Positions 36,793-46,432 of a DNA stretch of 64,000 nt are shown here, one piece after another. Every line of letters starts with the position of its first letter. The stretch's first letter is position 1. The position numbers and the translations under genes are program-made. The stretch spans positions 186,001 to 250,000 of the forward strand of contig CALJHC010000003.1 of NCBI GenBank assembly GCA_938075415.1. Direction: 5' to 3'. The stretch is from an uncultured Rubripirellula sp. (lineage in GTDB: Bacteria > Planctomycetota > Planctomycetia > Pirellulales > Pirellulaceae). Under the pieces are notes generated by a model. That model was not told the origin of the DNA, searched no databases, and was given only the letters and a program-made list of their open reading frames with translations.

Positions 36793-37335
36793 TTAGGAAG
36801 CCAAGTCATCCGAGGCAGCGGTTGGGACCACCCAGACCTTGACACTCGCTTCGACTTCACTGTGCAAGTGAATTTTTACCGTGTACAGGCCTAACTCCTT
36901 CAGCGGACCCTCAAGGCGAACCTGATCCTGAGCCAACGCAAAACCAGAGGCCTTAAGTCCGTCAACGATTTCCTGAGGACCTACGCTGCCGTAAAGGTGT
37001 CCCTCGTCATTGGCGTTGGCTTCAATGGTGATCGATTGCTTACCAAGTTCGTCAGCCAACTTACGAAAGTCGCTGAGCTTCTCAAGTTCAATCGCTCGCA
37101 ATTTCTCTCGGTGCTTCTCAACCATCCTCTTGTGATGGTCAGTCGCGATGGTTGCAAGACCCTGCGGCAGAAGGAAATTAAGGGCATATCCCCGTCGGAC
37201 TTCAACGATGTCGCCCTGCCTTCCGAGGTGCTCAACGTTGTGGATCAGAAGCAACTGAATACCACCGTTTTCCCCTTTGGGTAGTCGCTTAAACATTTGG
37301 GAAGACTTGCGTCGCTTAGCTGGTGCTGTCATCAA
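36793..37335 (-). CDS. rplI: 50S ribosomal protein L9
   Basis: L9 binds 23S rRNA near the L1 stalk. The 180-residue product carries the signature GGIQLLLIHNVEHLGRQGDIVEVRRGYALNFL in parts, with the typical NFLLPQGLA at residues about 50-58, a long connecting helix and a C-terminal domain. It has about 25 extra basic residues at the N terminus relative to E. coli L9. Either of two adjacent methionines could be the start. It is the last gene of the rplY-pth-rpsF-ssb-rplI group. Confidence 0.96.
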   Translation of the reverse strand: MMTAPAKRRKSSQMFKRLPKGENGGIQLLLIHNVEHLGRQGDIVEVRRGYALNFLLPQGLATIATDHHKRMVEKHREKLRAIELEKLSDFRKLADELGKQSITIEANANDEGHLYGSVGPQEIVDGLKASGFALAQDQVRLEGPLKELGLYTVKIHLHSEVEASVKVWVVPTAASDDLAS

Positions 37336-37436
37336 ATCACTCTACTGAATATCGAAATGTCTTGCTTTGAATGTCTTCTACGCCCTGAGGAATTGCATCA
37401 GGACTCATTAAATTTTGTTTCGGTCAAATCAACTCA

Positions 37437-37910
37437 TTAAAACGGAATATCTGGGTCGTCATAACCCGAACCACCACCGGTGGGCTGGGCGTCGCCACGT
37501 CCTGGAACCGACTCTTGTTGAACGCCTTGGCTACTGGAACCCTCCGACTCAGGCTGGCGAGGTCGACCTCCGCCGCCTCCTCCGGTGCCACCTAACATCT
37601 GCATCCGTTCACAAACGACTCGCAACTTACTCCGCTTTTGACCATCGGTCTCCCAAGTATCCAGCTTTAATCTGCCTTCAACGAGAATTGGCGAACCTTT
37701 GGTCAAATACTCACTTGCCACCTCTGCGGTACGTCCCCACAGTGTGACATCAACAAAAGTGGTTTCATCAACCCACTCACCGCTACTGTTCTTTCGACGA
37801 TCATTGACTGCCATCCCGATGTCAGTGACACCCGTTCCGCCGGGCGTGTATTTCAACTCAATGTCTCGAGTCAAATTCCCCACGAGAATGACGCGGTTAA
37901 AACTAGCCAT
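37437..37910 (-). CDS. ssb: Single-stranded DNA-binding protein
   Basis: SSB coats single-stranded DNA during replication and repair. The 157-residue product has the OB fold ([23 protein letters not shown] and the [26 protein letters not shown] segments, cited in part). A Gly/Gln-rich linker and the conserved acidic tip DDPDIPF, which recruits partner proteins, complete it. It lies between rpsF and rplI on the same strand, the classic arrangement. Confidence 0.96.
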   Translation of the reverse strand: MASFNRVILVGNLTRDIELKYTPGGTGVTDIGMAVNDRRKNSSGEWVDETTFVDVTLWGRTAEVASEYLTKGSPILVEGRLKLDTWETDGQKRSKLRVVCERMQMLGGTGGGGGGRPRQPESEGSSSQGVQQESVPGRGDAQPTGGGSGYDDPDIPF

Positions 37911-37969
37911 CGACTCACCCAGGTTAGAGAAACGGAATTTGCATCAATCAAACCGACACTCAACTGAAA

Positions 37970-38368
37970 CTAAGCCTCAACCGCTTCCTTGGTTTCTGCC
38001 TCTGGCTCTGAATCAGACTGCGATGAAACAACCACTGACTCCCCTCGAGCATTGGCGAGAATCGGCTCAACCAAACGAGACTCAAGCTTGACTGTCATCT
38101 GACGGAGTACTGGCTCACAAAGCGTCAGGGCTCGCTCCAACTTGGTCAGATTCACCCCTTCCATCGAGAAATAGGTCAACCAATAGGTGCCTTTCTGATG
38201 CTTGTTGATTGGGTAAGCAAGCTTTTGCTCCATCCAGAGGCGATTTACCAATATCTCACCACCGGCTTGCTCCACTAGCTCTGCAATCGTCTTGGTGAGA
38301 CCACCAGGGTCGCGAGCGTACTGATTGCTGTCGAGAATTAAAAGCGTTTCGTATGTGTTCTTAGCCAC
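37970..38368 (-). CDS. rpsF: 30S ribosomal protein S6
   Basis: S6 is a small-subunit protein that pairs with S18. The 132-residue product begins KNTYETLLILDSNQYARDPGG, includes LAYPINKHQKGTYWLTYFSMEG, and ends with an acidic tail of about 25 residues. It is about 60 bases upstream of ssb and in the same direction, so cotranscription is likely. No rpsR (S18) gene is present in this cluster. Confidence 0.96.
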   Translation of the reverse strand: MAKNTYETLLILDSNQYARDPGGLTKTIAELVEQAGGEILVNRLWMEQKLAYPINKHQKGTYWLTYFSMEGVNLTKLERALTLCEPVLRQMTVKLESRLVEPILANARGESVVVSSQSDSEPEAETKEAVEA

Positions 38369-38640
38369 GATTGACCGGTCTCTCTGTTTCGAATGATCTT
38401 GAACAAAGTTTTATTCTTGCGTCGCCCGCTATTCAACGGCCGAAATCTAATTTTGAGTGCATTCCGAGGCGACCACCGCATCCGGAACAGCCTGGAATGC
38501 CATTCCATCGCAAATCGCTTCGACACCACCCCGAGGGCATTCTTCCATCATTTTGGCATCCTCTTGGTCACCAAAACGCAACTGAGCAAAGTCACCGATG
38601 TGTCTCTGCCAACCTGGGTTCTTGCCCCGTTTCTCCCGAC

Positions 38641-39204
38641 CTAGGGCTGCCCATTGTAACGATTCATTACGTAGGCAGACCCGTTCGAGGACCAATCTAA
38701 AACTGCCTGAGCAGCTGTACTGGTCGTTAACTCCATTGTTTCTTGCTCGGCCTTGGAAAATTTCCCGAGGACGAAATCCGCTGCATCCCATCCAGTGGGA
38801 GGACGGCCGATCCCAACTCGCAGCCTGGCCACTTGGTCAGTCCCGAGACACCGAAGGATGTCAGACAAACCATTTTGCCCTCCTGCGGACCCGGAACTCC
38901 TGAACCGAAGACGTCCACCGTCGAGGTTCAGATCATCACAAATCACTAACACGTCTTCCGAAGCAAGCTTATAAAAATCACAAGCTGCTCGAACACTCTT
39001 TCCGCTGGCGTTCATGAAAGTCTGAGGCCAAAGCAACAACAACCGTTCATCAGTTGAAGCTTCCGCCAAATCTCCATGAAACCGGGCCTTGGAAGGTCCC
39101 GCTCCGGCCAAAGATGCGACTTTTGCGGCAACCATAAAACCGACATTATGTCGAGTTTCTTCATAGCGACGACCCGGATTCCCAAGGCCAACGATCAATT
39201 TCAT
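38641..39204 (-). CDS. pth: Peptidyl-tRNA hydrolase
   Basis: This enzyme recycles tRNA by cleaving peptidyl-tRNA released from stalled ribosomes. The 187-residue product shows VGLGNPGRRYEETRHNVGFM with the catalytic His, FMNASGKSV with the conserved Asn, and the ICDDLNLDGGRLR segment. In the substrate loop the sequence is GSAGGQNGL, with Gln where E. coli has His113, a variation seen in many bacterial homologues. It lies between rplY and rpsF. Confidence 0.95.
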   Translation of the reverse strand: MKLIVGLGNPGRRYEETRHNVGFMVAAKVASLAGAGPSKARFHGDLAEASTDERLLLLWPQTFMNASGKSVRAACDFYKLASEDVLVICDDLNLDGGRLRFRSSGSAGGQNGLSDILRCLGTDQVARLRVGIGRPPTGWDAADFVLGKFSKAEQETMELTTSTAAQAVLDWSSNGSAYVMNRYNGQP

Positions 39205-39245
39205 GCCATTCCCGTCAAATCAGATGCCGAGGCTTTCACCCTCTC

Positions 39246-39872
39246 TCAGCCCTCATCCTCCCCCGATTTGTCGCCACCCTTCGAAATCACTTCAGGCTCG
39301 GACGGCTCAACGCTTTCATCGTCAGACTTGCCTCGCTTTGGCTCCTCAACGTGAGCAACCATGGCATCCGCGGCAGTGGCCAACTCGACACCCTCGGGCA
39401 ACTCCAAATCTCCTGCGGTCATACTTTGACCCATGTGCAGTTCGCTGACATTTAACACTAACTCCTCCGGAATCGAACCGGCCGAGCATCGCACTTGCAC
39501 CTCGTGCAGATTTTCGAGAAGCATGCCGCCCTCTCGCGTTCCAGGTGCATCCCCGTGAAGTCGAACCGGAACGGTGACTTCGACGGCTTCCTTCAAGTTG
39601 ACTCGGAGCAAATCCAGATGCAGAACATCAATTCCCAACGGGTCAAACTGAACATCTCGCAGCAATGCGGTCTCCTCAACATGCCCCTGAAGAGTCACTG
39701 CCTTGCTATGATGACGAAGCAGCGTCTTGACGTCTCGCTCCGACACCGACAGATGTGTCGTTTCTTCACCGTGGCCGTAAAGTACCGCAGGCACTCGTCC
39801 AGCATTTCGCAATCGACGAGAAGCGGTCGTCCCAATTTGATCGCGACTTTCGACATTTAGCACTTCGGCCAT
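39246..39872 (-). CDS. rplY: 50S ribosomal protein L25 (TL5/Ctc family)
   Basis: This is the long form of L25, which binds 5S rRNA. The 208-residue product has an N-terminal 5S-binding beta barrel (EVLNVESRDQIGTTASRRLRNAGRVPAVLYGHGEE, cited in part) and the additional C-terminal TL5 domain (VPVRLHGDAPGTREGG). A charged tail ends it. In many planctomycetes prs precedes this gene; here a gene-poor 0.9-kb stretch lies upstream, so the operon promoter is probably just above 39872. Confidence 0.95.
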   Translation of the reverse strand: MAEVLNVESRDQIGTTASRRLRNAGRVPAVLYGHGEETTHLSVSERDVKTLLRHHSKAVTLQGHVEETALLRDVQFDPLGIDVLHLDLLRVNLKEAVEVTVPVRLHGDAPGTREGGMLLENLHEVQVRCSAGSIPEELVLNVSELHMGQSMTAGDLELPEGVELATAADAMVAHVEEPKRGKSDDESVEPSEPEVISKGGDKSGEDEG

Positions 39873-40814
39873 CAGAAATACACCCTACCGAGACAAAGCT
39901 CTAGAAAATCTTGTTTTACGTGTCCAAAAATACAGACAGGCCAGCGTCTAGCTGCCCGGTCGAAGCGCGTTAGTATGGCGGAAGACCAGCGTTCCGCAAG
40001 CCCAAAGCATTTAACGTTTTTGAACTCCGCATGGTTTTCCCGCACACACCCTGACTCGCCGCCAAACCAACTCAATTTTGCTTGAATAAACGGCATGACC
40101 CCACCCTTGCATTCGCTTGAGTTCCACCTGTGGCTTACTTAAAAACCCTCGCCAGAAGCGACAACGAAGCTGCTCCCCCCTAAGTGCGGAAGGCCTGACC
40201 TTCGCAAAACCCAAACTACCTCGCCTTCCGGATGCGATCACCGGCCGGTCGAGAAGATGAACCCTCGCAGACTCGGCCCGTCAAAAAAATCGCCTCCAGA
40301 CTTTTTCCCTACCGCAATTTCACCTTTACTGGAGGAAAAAGACCACCAATGGGAACGACCCTCCCGCCGAAACAAAAAAGAGGATCAGTGTTCGACCGCC
40401 AGCTAGAATAGGCCATGGGGAAGACAGACCGGATTGAACCTTGACGAGCCCGGCGATCGGGCGATGGATCAAACGATACAACGCCACGCGAAAAACGATA
40501 GTTGCGTCAATCATCCGCCTCACATTGACCCCATCGGCCAAAAACAACTTGACTGCGGCAAGAACGAAACAACCTCCTGCCCCCGCTAGCAAAACCCCCT
40601 GCCTGAGCTAACCAAACCCCAAAAACGACCAAAAACGACAAACCAACTCACGACAAACCAAGTCACGTAGCAAAGCACGCCAAAACCCAAAGCAGGCGGC
40701 TTGAAGCGTGGGTCAAGTGTGAGAAATTGCGGTTCCTAACCCGTCGGGCAGGTTCACCATGGTCCCGGGCAGAGGACAGAAACCCGAAACGCCTGTCGAG
40801 AAACCAGAGATTTC
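39873..40814. other. About 0.94 kb gene-poor interval with short A/C-rich repeats
   Basis: No frame here is convincing. The right part (about 40617-40670) contains repeated CCAAAAACGA and CGACAAACCAA motifs. The region must hold the divergent promoters for rplY and for the DUF1592 gene. Confidence 0.45.
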
Positions 40815-43520
40815 ATGACTTCGATAACTTCAATCACTGATATCGACATCCACCGACTCGGGGATCCGAGGGACCGATTCGCCGCGGGTGCATCACTGTC
40901 ACTGACATGCCTTTGGCTGCTTGTTGCGTTACTCGCGTCTCCCGCCACCGCCACAGCGACAGAAAAGGATTCACAGAGCAATCAAGAGAAGAAGACAGCA
41001 TCGAGCCTTGAGGTTGGACAACAAATCTATTTGGCCCAGTGCGCTGACTGCCATGGTGATCAGGGCCAAGGCGTTTCGGAGCAATACGATGCCCCACTCT
41101 CGGGTGACCTAAACCTGAAAGACCTTGCAGACTTAATCGCTGAAACCATGCCGGAAGGTGAGCCGGAAAAATGCATTGGTGAGGACGCAACCTCGGTCGC
41201 CAATTACATTTTCGAGAGGTTTTATGGACAATCCGCCCAGGTTCGCAACCAACCACCACGGGCCGTCCTAACCAGACTTACGGGCGAACAGCTTCGTCAA
41301 AGCCTTGCAGATCTGTACGGACATTTCCAAGGCGCCCCCCAGACGGAGTCCAAACGAGGTGTCGCCGCCAGCTACTTTGAGGGGTCTCGCTGGGCCAAAG
41401 ACAAACTGAAGCTCGAACGAACCGACCCGACCATCAACTTCGATTTTGGTAAAGGCAATCCCGTCGATGGAGTCCCCAAGGAAGAATTCTATATCCACTG
41501 GAGTGGTTCCCTCAAAGTCGACCACTCAGGGCGATACGAAATCATCCTTCGCAGCACCCTTTCCTGCACACTTGATTTCGGCGCCAACGATCGAACGCTG
41601 GTCGACAATCATGTCCAGTCGGCAGGCAAAGAAGAATTTCGGCGAACACTCTCCCTGGTGGGAGGTCGCACGTATCCCTTTTCCATCGAATTCATCCAGA
41701 GAAAGAGAAAAACAGAACAACCACCCGCCGCCATTTCACTCTCCTGGGTACCGCCCTCCGGCGTGGAAGAAATCATTCCGAGCCGGAACCTCCTTCCGAA
41801 CCGACTACCAGACACCTTCGCAATCCAAACCAAACTGCCTGCGGATGACCGCAGTTATGGCTACGAACGCGGCACGGCAGTGAATCGACTGTGGGACGAA
41901 TCGACCACAAAAGCGGCCTTGGAATTTGCCGAGGTGGCCAAGGATGAATTGTTTCCTCGATTTCGGCGATCCAACCAAAACATCCCCGAAGAGAATCGTG
42001 GCAAGCTTCGCAACTTCCTCGAAGAAACCATCCAAACAGCGATAAGAGGCCCGTTGAGCGAAGAGATGAGAACTCGCTACATCGACGAACAACTTGCCGC
42101 CGCAGAAGACGACGGCGAGGCCATCAAGCGATCTCTGCTAATTTCTCTCAAATCACCCCGCTTCCTCTACCCAACCATCGACACCGACCGAAGTGTCAGC
42201 CAGCGACGCGCCAACCGACTTGCTCTGATCCTCTATGATTCCCTCCCGTCTGACCAATGGCTGGTCCAACGAATCGAGATGAATCAACTGATCGACGACC
42301 GTAACGTTCGACAAGCGGCGACCAAAATGCTCAGTGACTACCGGGCACAGGCCAAAATCAGGAGCTTCCTGTATCGATGGCTTGACCTGAATGACCTCGA
42401 TGAAATTTCGAAGGACGAACAAACCTACCCAGGCTTTGATCCAGAACTCGTGCATCATCTTCAAAGCTCGCTGGATGCCTTTATCGATGAAAATCTGAAG
42501 CAGGGCGGTGATTTTCGACAATTACTACTTGCCGACTGGGCGATCACCTCACCCGAACTGGAAGCTTTTTACGGCGATGCCTGGGCTCCCAAGAATCGCT
42601 CGGAGCAATCTCAACCAACCCCAACCGATCGCTCGGCTTCTGAGATAAAACCAACCGAAACAGACGCGATTGCACCTCCCCCCGAGCAGCAACCAAACCA
42701 ATCGGCCAAAAAAAATAACAGCGACCAGGTAACACCCCCTCAGCAGCAAGCACCCAGCAAGGAAACCCCAAAAGAAAAGCAGGCAGCAGAAGAAGGCGAA
42801 CAGAGACTTGCTGAGGGATCAGGAAAAGCCGCTGAAGCGGAACAAGAATCCGATATAACATCAAAATCAAACTCCTCACCCGACTCGTGGTCCCTGACCC
42901 GATCCGTCGAAAACAGACAGGTGCACGTTGGACTCATCACCCACCCGTTGCTGATGAGCCACCTGGCCTACTACCGCACCAGTTCACCCATTCACAGAGG
43001 GGTCTTCCTGACTCGTTACACACTGGGACGGGTTCTTCGCCCACCAAGTGAAGCTTTCACCCCAATTAACCCTACGCTGCACCCCGACCTCACAACCCGC
43101 CAACGGGTCGAAATGCAAACTGGCGAGGTGAACTGCCAAGTCTGCCATCGCAAAATCAACTCCCTTGGATTTGCGTTGGAAGCGTTCGATGCCGTCGGTC
43201 GATTTCGCTCAATGGAAAAAGGAAAGAAAGTCGATACCAGCGGTGGCTATGTTGCTCGATCTGGAAAGGTGTCCGAATTCGAAGGAGCCAGAGAACTCGC
43301 TAACTATCTGGTCAACAGCCCAGACTGCCACGAAGCCTTTGTGGAGGCAGCCTTTGAGCATTTCGTCAAACAGCCGATCGCGGCCTATGATCAGCAACAG
43401 TTGACTAAACTTACCGATTATTTTCGTGATCAAAACTTCAGCATTGAGAAATTGATCGTTGAAATTGCATGCATTGCTTCCTCCGTCTCTTCACCCGTCG
43501 CTGAGCCGAATAGCCAATGA
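40815..43520 (+). CDS. DUF1592/DUF1588/DUF1585 planctomycete protein with c-type heme sites
   Basis: This 901-residue exported protein has a signal-like hydrophobic segment (LTCLWLLVALLASPATA) and a cytochrome-type heme site CADCH at residues 76-80. A PA14-like beta region (about 190-330) follows, then the DUF1592 region, a low-complexity Gln/Glu/Lys linker (about 600-690), DUF1588 with a second CXXCH (CQVCH near 774) and C-terminal DUF1585 (DCHEAFVEAAFEHF). Such proteins nearly always pair with a DUF1552 partner, found 327 bases downstream. The function is unknown; electron transfer at the cell surface or periplasm is inferred from the heme motifs. Confidence 0.9.
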   Translation: MTSITSITDIDIHRLGDPRDRFAAGASLSLTCLWLLVALLASPATATATEKDSQSNQEKKTASSLEVGQQIYLAQCADCHGDQGQGVSEQYDAPLSGDLNLKDLADLIAETMPEGEPEKCIGEDATSVANYIFERFYGQSAQVRNQPPRAVLTRLTGEQLRQSLADLYGHFQGAPQTESKRGVAASYFEGSRWAKDKLKLERTDPTINFDFGKGNPVDGVPKEEFYIHWSGSLKVDHSGRYEIILRSTLSCTLDFGANDRTLVDNHVQSAGKEEFRRTLSLVGGRTYPFSIEFIQRKRKTEQPPAAISLSWVPPSGVEEIIPSRNLLPNRLPDTFAIQTKLPADDRSYGYERGTAVNRLWDESTTKAALEFAEVAKDELFPRFRRSNQNIPEENRGKLRNFLEETIQTAIRGPLSEEMRTRYIDEQLAAAEDDGEAIKRSLLISLKSPRFLYPTIDTDRSVSQRRANRLALILYDSLPSDQWLVQRIEMNQLIDDRNVRQAATKMLSDYRAQAKIRSFLYRWLDLNDLDEISKDEQTYPGFDPELVHHLQSSLDAFIDENLKQGGDFRQLLLADWAITSPELEAFYGDAWAPKNRSEQSQPTPTDRSASEIKPTETDAIAPPPEQQPNQSAKKNNSDQVTPPQQQAPSKETPKEKQAAEEGEQRLAEGSGKAAEAEQESDITSKSNSSPDSWSLTRSVENRQVHVGLITHPLLMSHLAYYRTSSPIHRGVFLTRYTLGRVLRPPSEAFTPINPTLHPDLTTRQRVEMQTGEVNCQVCHRKINSLGFALEAFDAVGRFRSMEKGKKVDTSGGYVARSGKVSEFEGARELANYLVNSPDCHEAFVEAAFEHFVKQPIAAYDQQQLTKLTDYFRDQNFSIEKLIVEIACIASSVSSPVAEPNSQ

Positions 43521-43847
43521 AATCACACGAAAACCTGCAAAAACCTCATTCACCCACCCCCTCCAGCATCAATAAAGAAGATCGACAGCCCAACCGATAA
43601 CCAAAAACAGCAAACAGCCATCCTGATCTCCGATAAACCCTCACTCATTCGGTTGAATCCCAACTAAGATCAGAGGAGAATCATCGGTGGCAAACGCCGA
43701 TTCGCTCCCCCTGTGATGATTACCTACCCACCAACCTTTTGGGTCATCGATCCGCACCAGGATCACCAAAGACCTAAACCCTCACGCTCTCTTCATTTCC
43801 ATCCGCTAAACTGCGGCGACTAGCCCGCCAAGCCAAGGACCCACCCG
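43521..43847. other. Spacer between DUF1592 and DUF1552 genes
   Basis: This 327-base stretch has no coding frame or hairpin that I can support. The two genes may still share a transcript, but the distance allows a separate promoter. Confidence 0.45.
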
Positions 43848-45191
43848 ATGAAGACATCCAGACGTAAATTCGTTCGTGACCTTGGGGTCAGCGCCGCTGC
43901 CGCCAATTTCCTTTTCGGTCTTCCCAGCCTTGGCTGGGCCGCATCCGGATCGTCCAAGCAACGCGTGGTCTTTCTCTTTAGCCCAAATGGCGTCATCCCA
44001 AAACACTTTTGGCCGGAAGAAGCAGGACCACTTCAGGACCTCAAACGCATCCTCGCACCTCTCGAACCGGTGAAGGAACATGTGCTAACACTCCAAGGCG
44101 TTGACAACCGCATCAAGGGAGATGGGGATGGACACATGCGGGGAATCGGGTGCCTGCTGACCGGGATTGAGCTTTTCCCCGGTGATGTCCAAGGTGGATC
44201 AGACACGCCCGCGGGCTGGTCCATGGGGATCTCGCTCGACCAACATTTAAAAAACCGCCTGCAAGCCAAAACAGAAACGAAGACCCGGTTCGGTTCGCTT
44301 GAATTTGGCGTCATGGTCCCTGATCGTGCTGACACCTGGACACGATGGTCCTACGCGGGACCCAACGAACCCGTCGCTCCAATTAGCGACCCCTATCAGA
44401 TGTTCGACAAATTGTATGGACAAACGCAAAATCGCGCGGTCCTCGCAAGTGTTCTCGATGAACTCAGTGATGACTTTAGAAAAGTTGAATCACTCGTAAG
44501 CCCCGAAGACAGACACATGCTCAAACAGCATGTCGAAATGGTCAGGTCTCTTGAAAAAGAAATCAAAGCCGAACTTCAACATTCAAAAACAAGCCAAGAC
44601 ACCGAACAAGATACCGGGCATGCGGTTCCACAACTCGCACCCAATATCGAGGAAGAAAATGACAACATGCCTCAAATCTGCAAAATGCAGATGGACCTGC
44701 TACTTAGCAGCCTTATCAACGACTTCACTCGAATTGCAACTTTCCAAATCACTAACAGCGTTGGAAATGCAAAGATGAAATGGCTCGAGATTGACGAAGG
44801 ACACCATTCCATCTCCCACGAACCTGACTCGAATGAAGAGGCCTATGAACGCTTGATTCGCATCAATACGTGGTACTGCGAACAAGTGGCCTACCTTGCA
44901 CAACGCCTCGCACAAACCCCCGAACCAGGTGGCGATGGCTCCATGCTTGATCACACCACCTTGATATGGACAAACGAACTGGGCAAAGGAAACTCCCACA
45001 CTCGCAACGACATTCCCTTTGTGATGGTTGGCGGTGGACTTGGATTCAAAACCGGCCAAGCAATCAACTGCAATCACATCCCACACAACCGCTTGCTAAT
45101 GAGCATCAGCGAAGCAATGGGATTCCCAGAGAAATCATTTGGTAACCCCAACTACTGCGGGGATGGCGGACTCAGCGGCTTACTTGGCTAA
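43848..45191 (+). CDS. DUF1552 Tat-exported protein
   Basis: The 447-residue product begins with a Tat signal ([28 protein letters not shown] in part) and continues with the DUF1552 family sequence ([34 protein letters not shown] and [22 protein letters not shown] segments). The fold is thought to be related to alkaline-phosphatase/sulfatase-like DUF1501 proteins. It accompanies the heme protein upstream, as in many planctomycetes. No biochemical role is established. Confidence 0.92.
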   Translation: MKTSRRKFVRDLGVSAAAANFLFGLPSLGWAASGSSKQRVVFLFSPNGVIPKHFWPEEAGPLQDLKRILAPLEPVKEHVLTLQGVDNRIKGDGDGHMRGIGCLLTGIELFPGDVQGGSDTPAGWSMGISLDQHLKNRLQAKTETKTRFGSLEFGVMVPDRADTWTRWSYAGPNEPVAPISDPYQMFDKLYGQTQNRAVLASVLDELSDDFRKVESLVSPEDRHMLKQHVEMVRSLEKEIKAELQHSKTSQDTEQDTGHAVPQLAPNIEEENDNMPQICKMQMDLLLSSLINDFTRIATFQITNSVGNAKMKWLEIDEGHHSISHEPDSNEEAYERLIRINTWYCEQVAYLAQRLAQTPEPGGDGSMLDHTTLIWTNELGKGNSHTRNDIPFVMVGGGLGFKTGQAINCNHIPHNRLLMSISEAMGFPEKSFGNPNYCGDGGLSGLLG

Positions 45192-45643
45192 AACCAGCAC
45201 AACCCTTGCCGCCCGCATTCGGACACCCACCAGCTATCATCGCGAAAAACTGCCGCTTACCAAAGCAGGAAAATCGAAAGGCTCGATGCGGTAGCCGTGA
45301 CGCCTACCAATCGCCTCTCTGCTGGTGTAACCGATTCAAACCCAAGTGCGCCACGGACAAGTGAGAAGCTGACATGTGCGTTGCTGCCCGGCTTCAAAAC
45401 GCAAGCTGACTGATTCCGTCCTGACCCTCGGCGCTGCAGTTGAATCAAGTGCCGTTACAAAATCGATTTCGAGCAGCGTGGCAAATTCTGACCGGCGACC
45501 CAAACCTCGATGCCTTGATGGGACGAATCTGGATTGGCTCGTCGACCTCGGGGCAAGCGAGATGGGACACCGGGACACCGGGACACCGAGACACCTGCCA
45601 CTTGCCACTTGCCACTTGCCACTTGCAGACCGAATGACTCACC
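45192..45643. other. 452-base spacer with microsatellites
   Basis: No gene is visible. The right part holds two adjacent short tandem repeats (45564-45623), described separately. The interval separates the convergent DUF1552 and SDR genes. Confidence 0.5.
45564..45623. repeat. Two adjacent microsatellites (8-mer x4 and 7-mer x4)
   Basis: GGGACACC occurs three times, then once as GAGACACC (45564-45595). TGCCACT then occurs four times without interruption (45596-45623). They sit just beyond the stop of the SDR gene. Such arrays vary easily by slippage. Confidence 0.92.
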
Positions 45644-46432
45644 TCAAGGCTTCTCGTTGATGCGATACATCTCTCGCCAAGGCAACTGAATTCCACCATC
45701 AATGGTAAGCGTACTACCGGTGATGTACTCGCTGTCGGGATCACATAAGAAACAAACACCACGGCCAATCTCCTCTGGCTTACCAAGCCTTCCCCATGGC
45801 AACTTGGCACCCTCCGCCTTCAACGTCTCTTCAGAGAAGAACTTCCTCTCACCGGGTGTATCAGTCCAACCGGGATGGATAATGTTGACTCGAATGCGAT
45901 GCTCAGCCAACTCACATGCGGCGGTCCTTGCCATCTGGTCGTTGGCGGCTTTGGCCATGTTGTATGCCATCGCACCCGGGATCGCCATGTGCGCATGCGG
46001 GCTGCTGATCACCACTACGTTGCCACCTTCCCCTTGCCGGACCATCTGCTGGCAAGCTGCTCGTACGAAGTGAAACGCGCCCCACATACTGACATCAATG
46101 GTTCTGCGAAACTCATTCAGATCTGAATCAAGAAAAAGATGCCGATCGCTATACACTGCGTTGCTAACAACAAGATCGATCCCACCCATCAACTCGATGG
46201 ATTGCGATACCAACGACAGAATCTGAGACTCCTCGGCAAAATCAGCTCGCACCGCGTGCGCTCGACCACCCACGCTCTCGCATTCCTTTACCGCCTCCAA
46301 CGCATCGCTCTCGTGGCTCCGATAATTAATAACCACCTCGGCGCCAGACCTTGCCAGCTCAATCGCCACGGCACGACCGATCCCCAGTGATGCCCCCGAT
46401 ACAACGGCTCGCTTGCCACTCAGCTTGGTCAT
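45644..46432 (-). CDS. Short-chain dehydrogenase/reductase
   Basis: This 262-residue NAD(P)-dependent oxidoreductase shows the SDR motifs GASLGIGRAVA (cofactor binding), a serine in VVVISSPHAHM and the catalytic YNMAK. The segment EEIGRGVCFLCDPDSEYITGSTLTIDGG (in part) is typical of glucose-1-dehydrogenase and FabG-like members. The start ATG 46432 gives MTKLSGKRAVVSGAS. It is cytoplasmic and apparently monocistronic. The substrate is unknown. Confidence 0.93.
   Translation of the reverse strand: MTKLSGKRAVVSGASLGIGRAVAIELARSGAEVVINYRSHESDALEAVKECESVGGRAHAVRADFAEESQILSLVSQSIELMGGIDLVVSNAVYSDRHLFLDSDLNEFRRTIDVSMWGAFHFVRAACQQMVRQGEGGNVVVISSPHAHMAIPGAMAYNMAKAANDQMARTAACELAEHRIRVNIIHPGWTDTPGERKFFSEETLKAEGAKLPWGRLGKPEEIGRGVCFLCDPDSEYITGSTLTIDGGIQLPWREMYRINEKP

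Noticed and set aside
39872..40592. Minus-strand frames of 74-88 codons upstream of rplY
   Set aside because: No family features, and composition is unlike neighbouring genes.
45564..45627. Tandem repeats considered as a CRISPR array
   Set aside because: Units of 7 and 8 bases are directly adjacent with no spacers, so this is a microsatellite. No cas genes are present.
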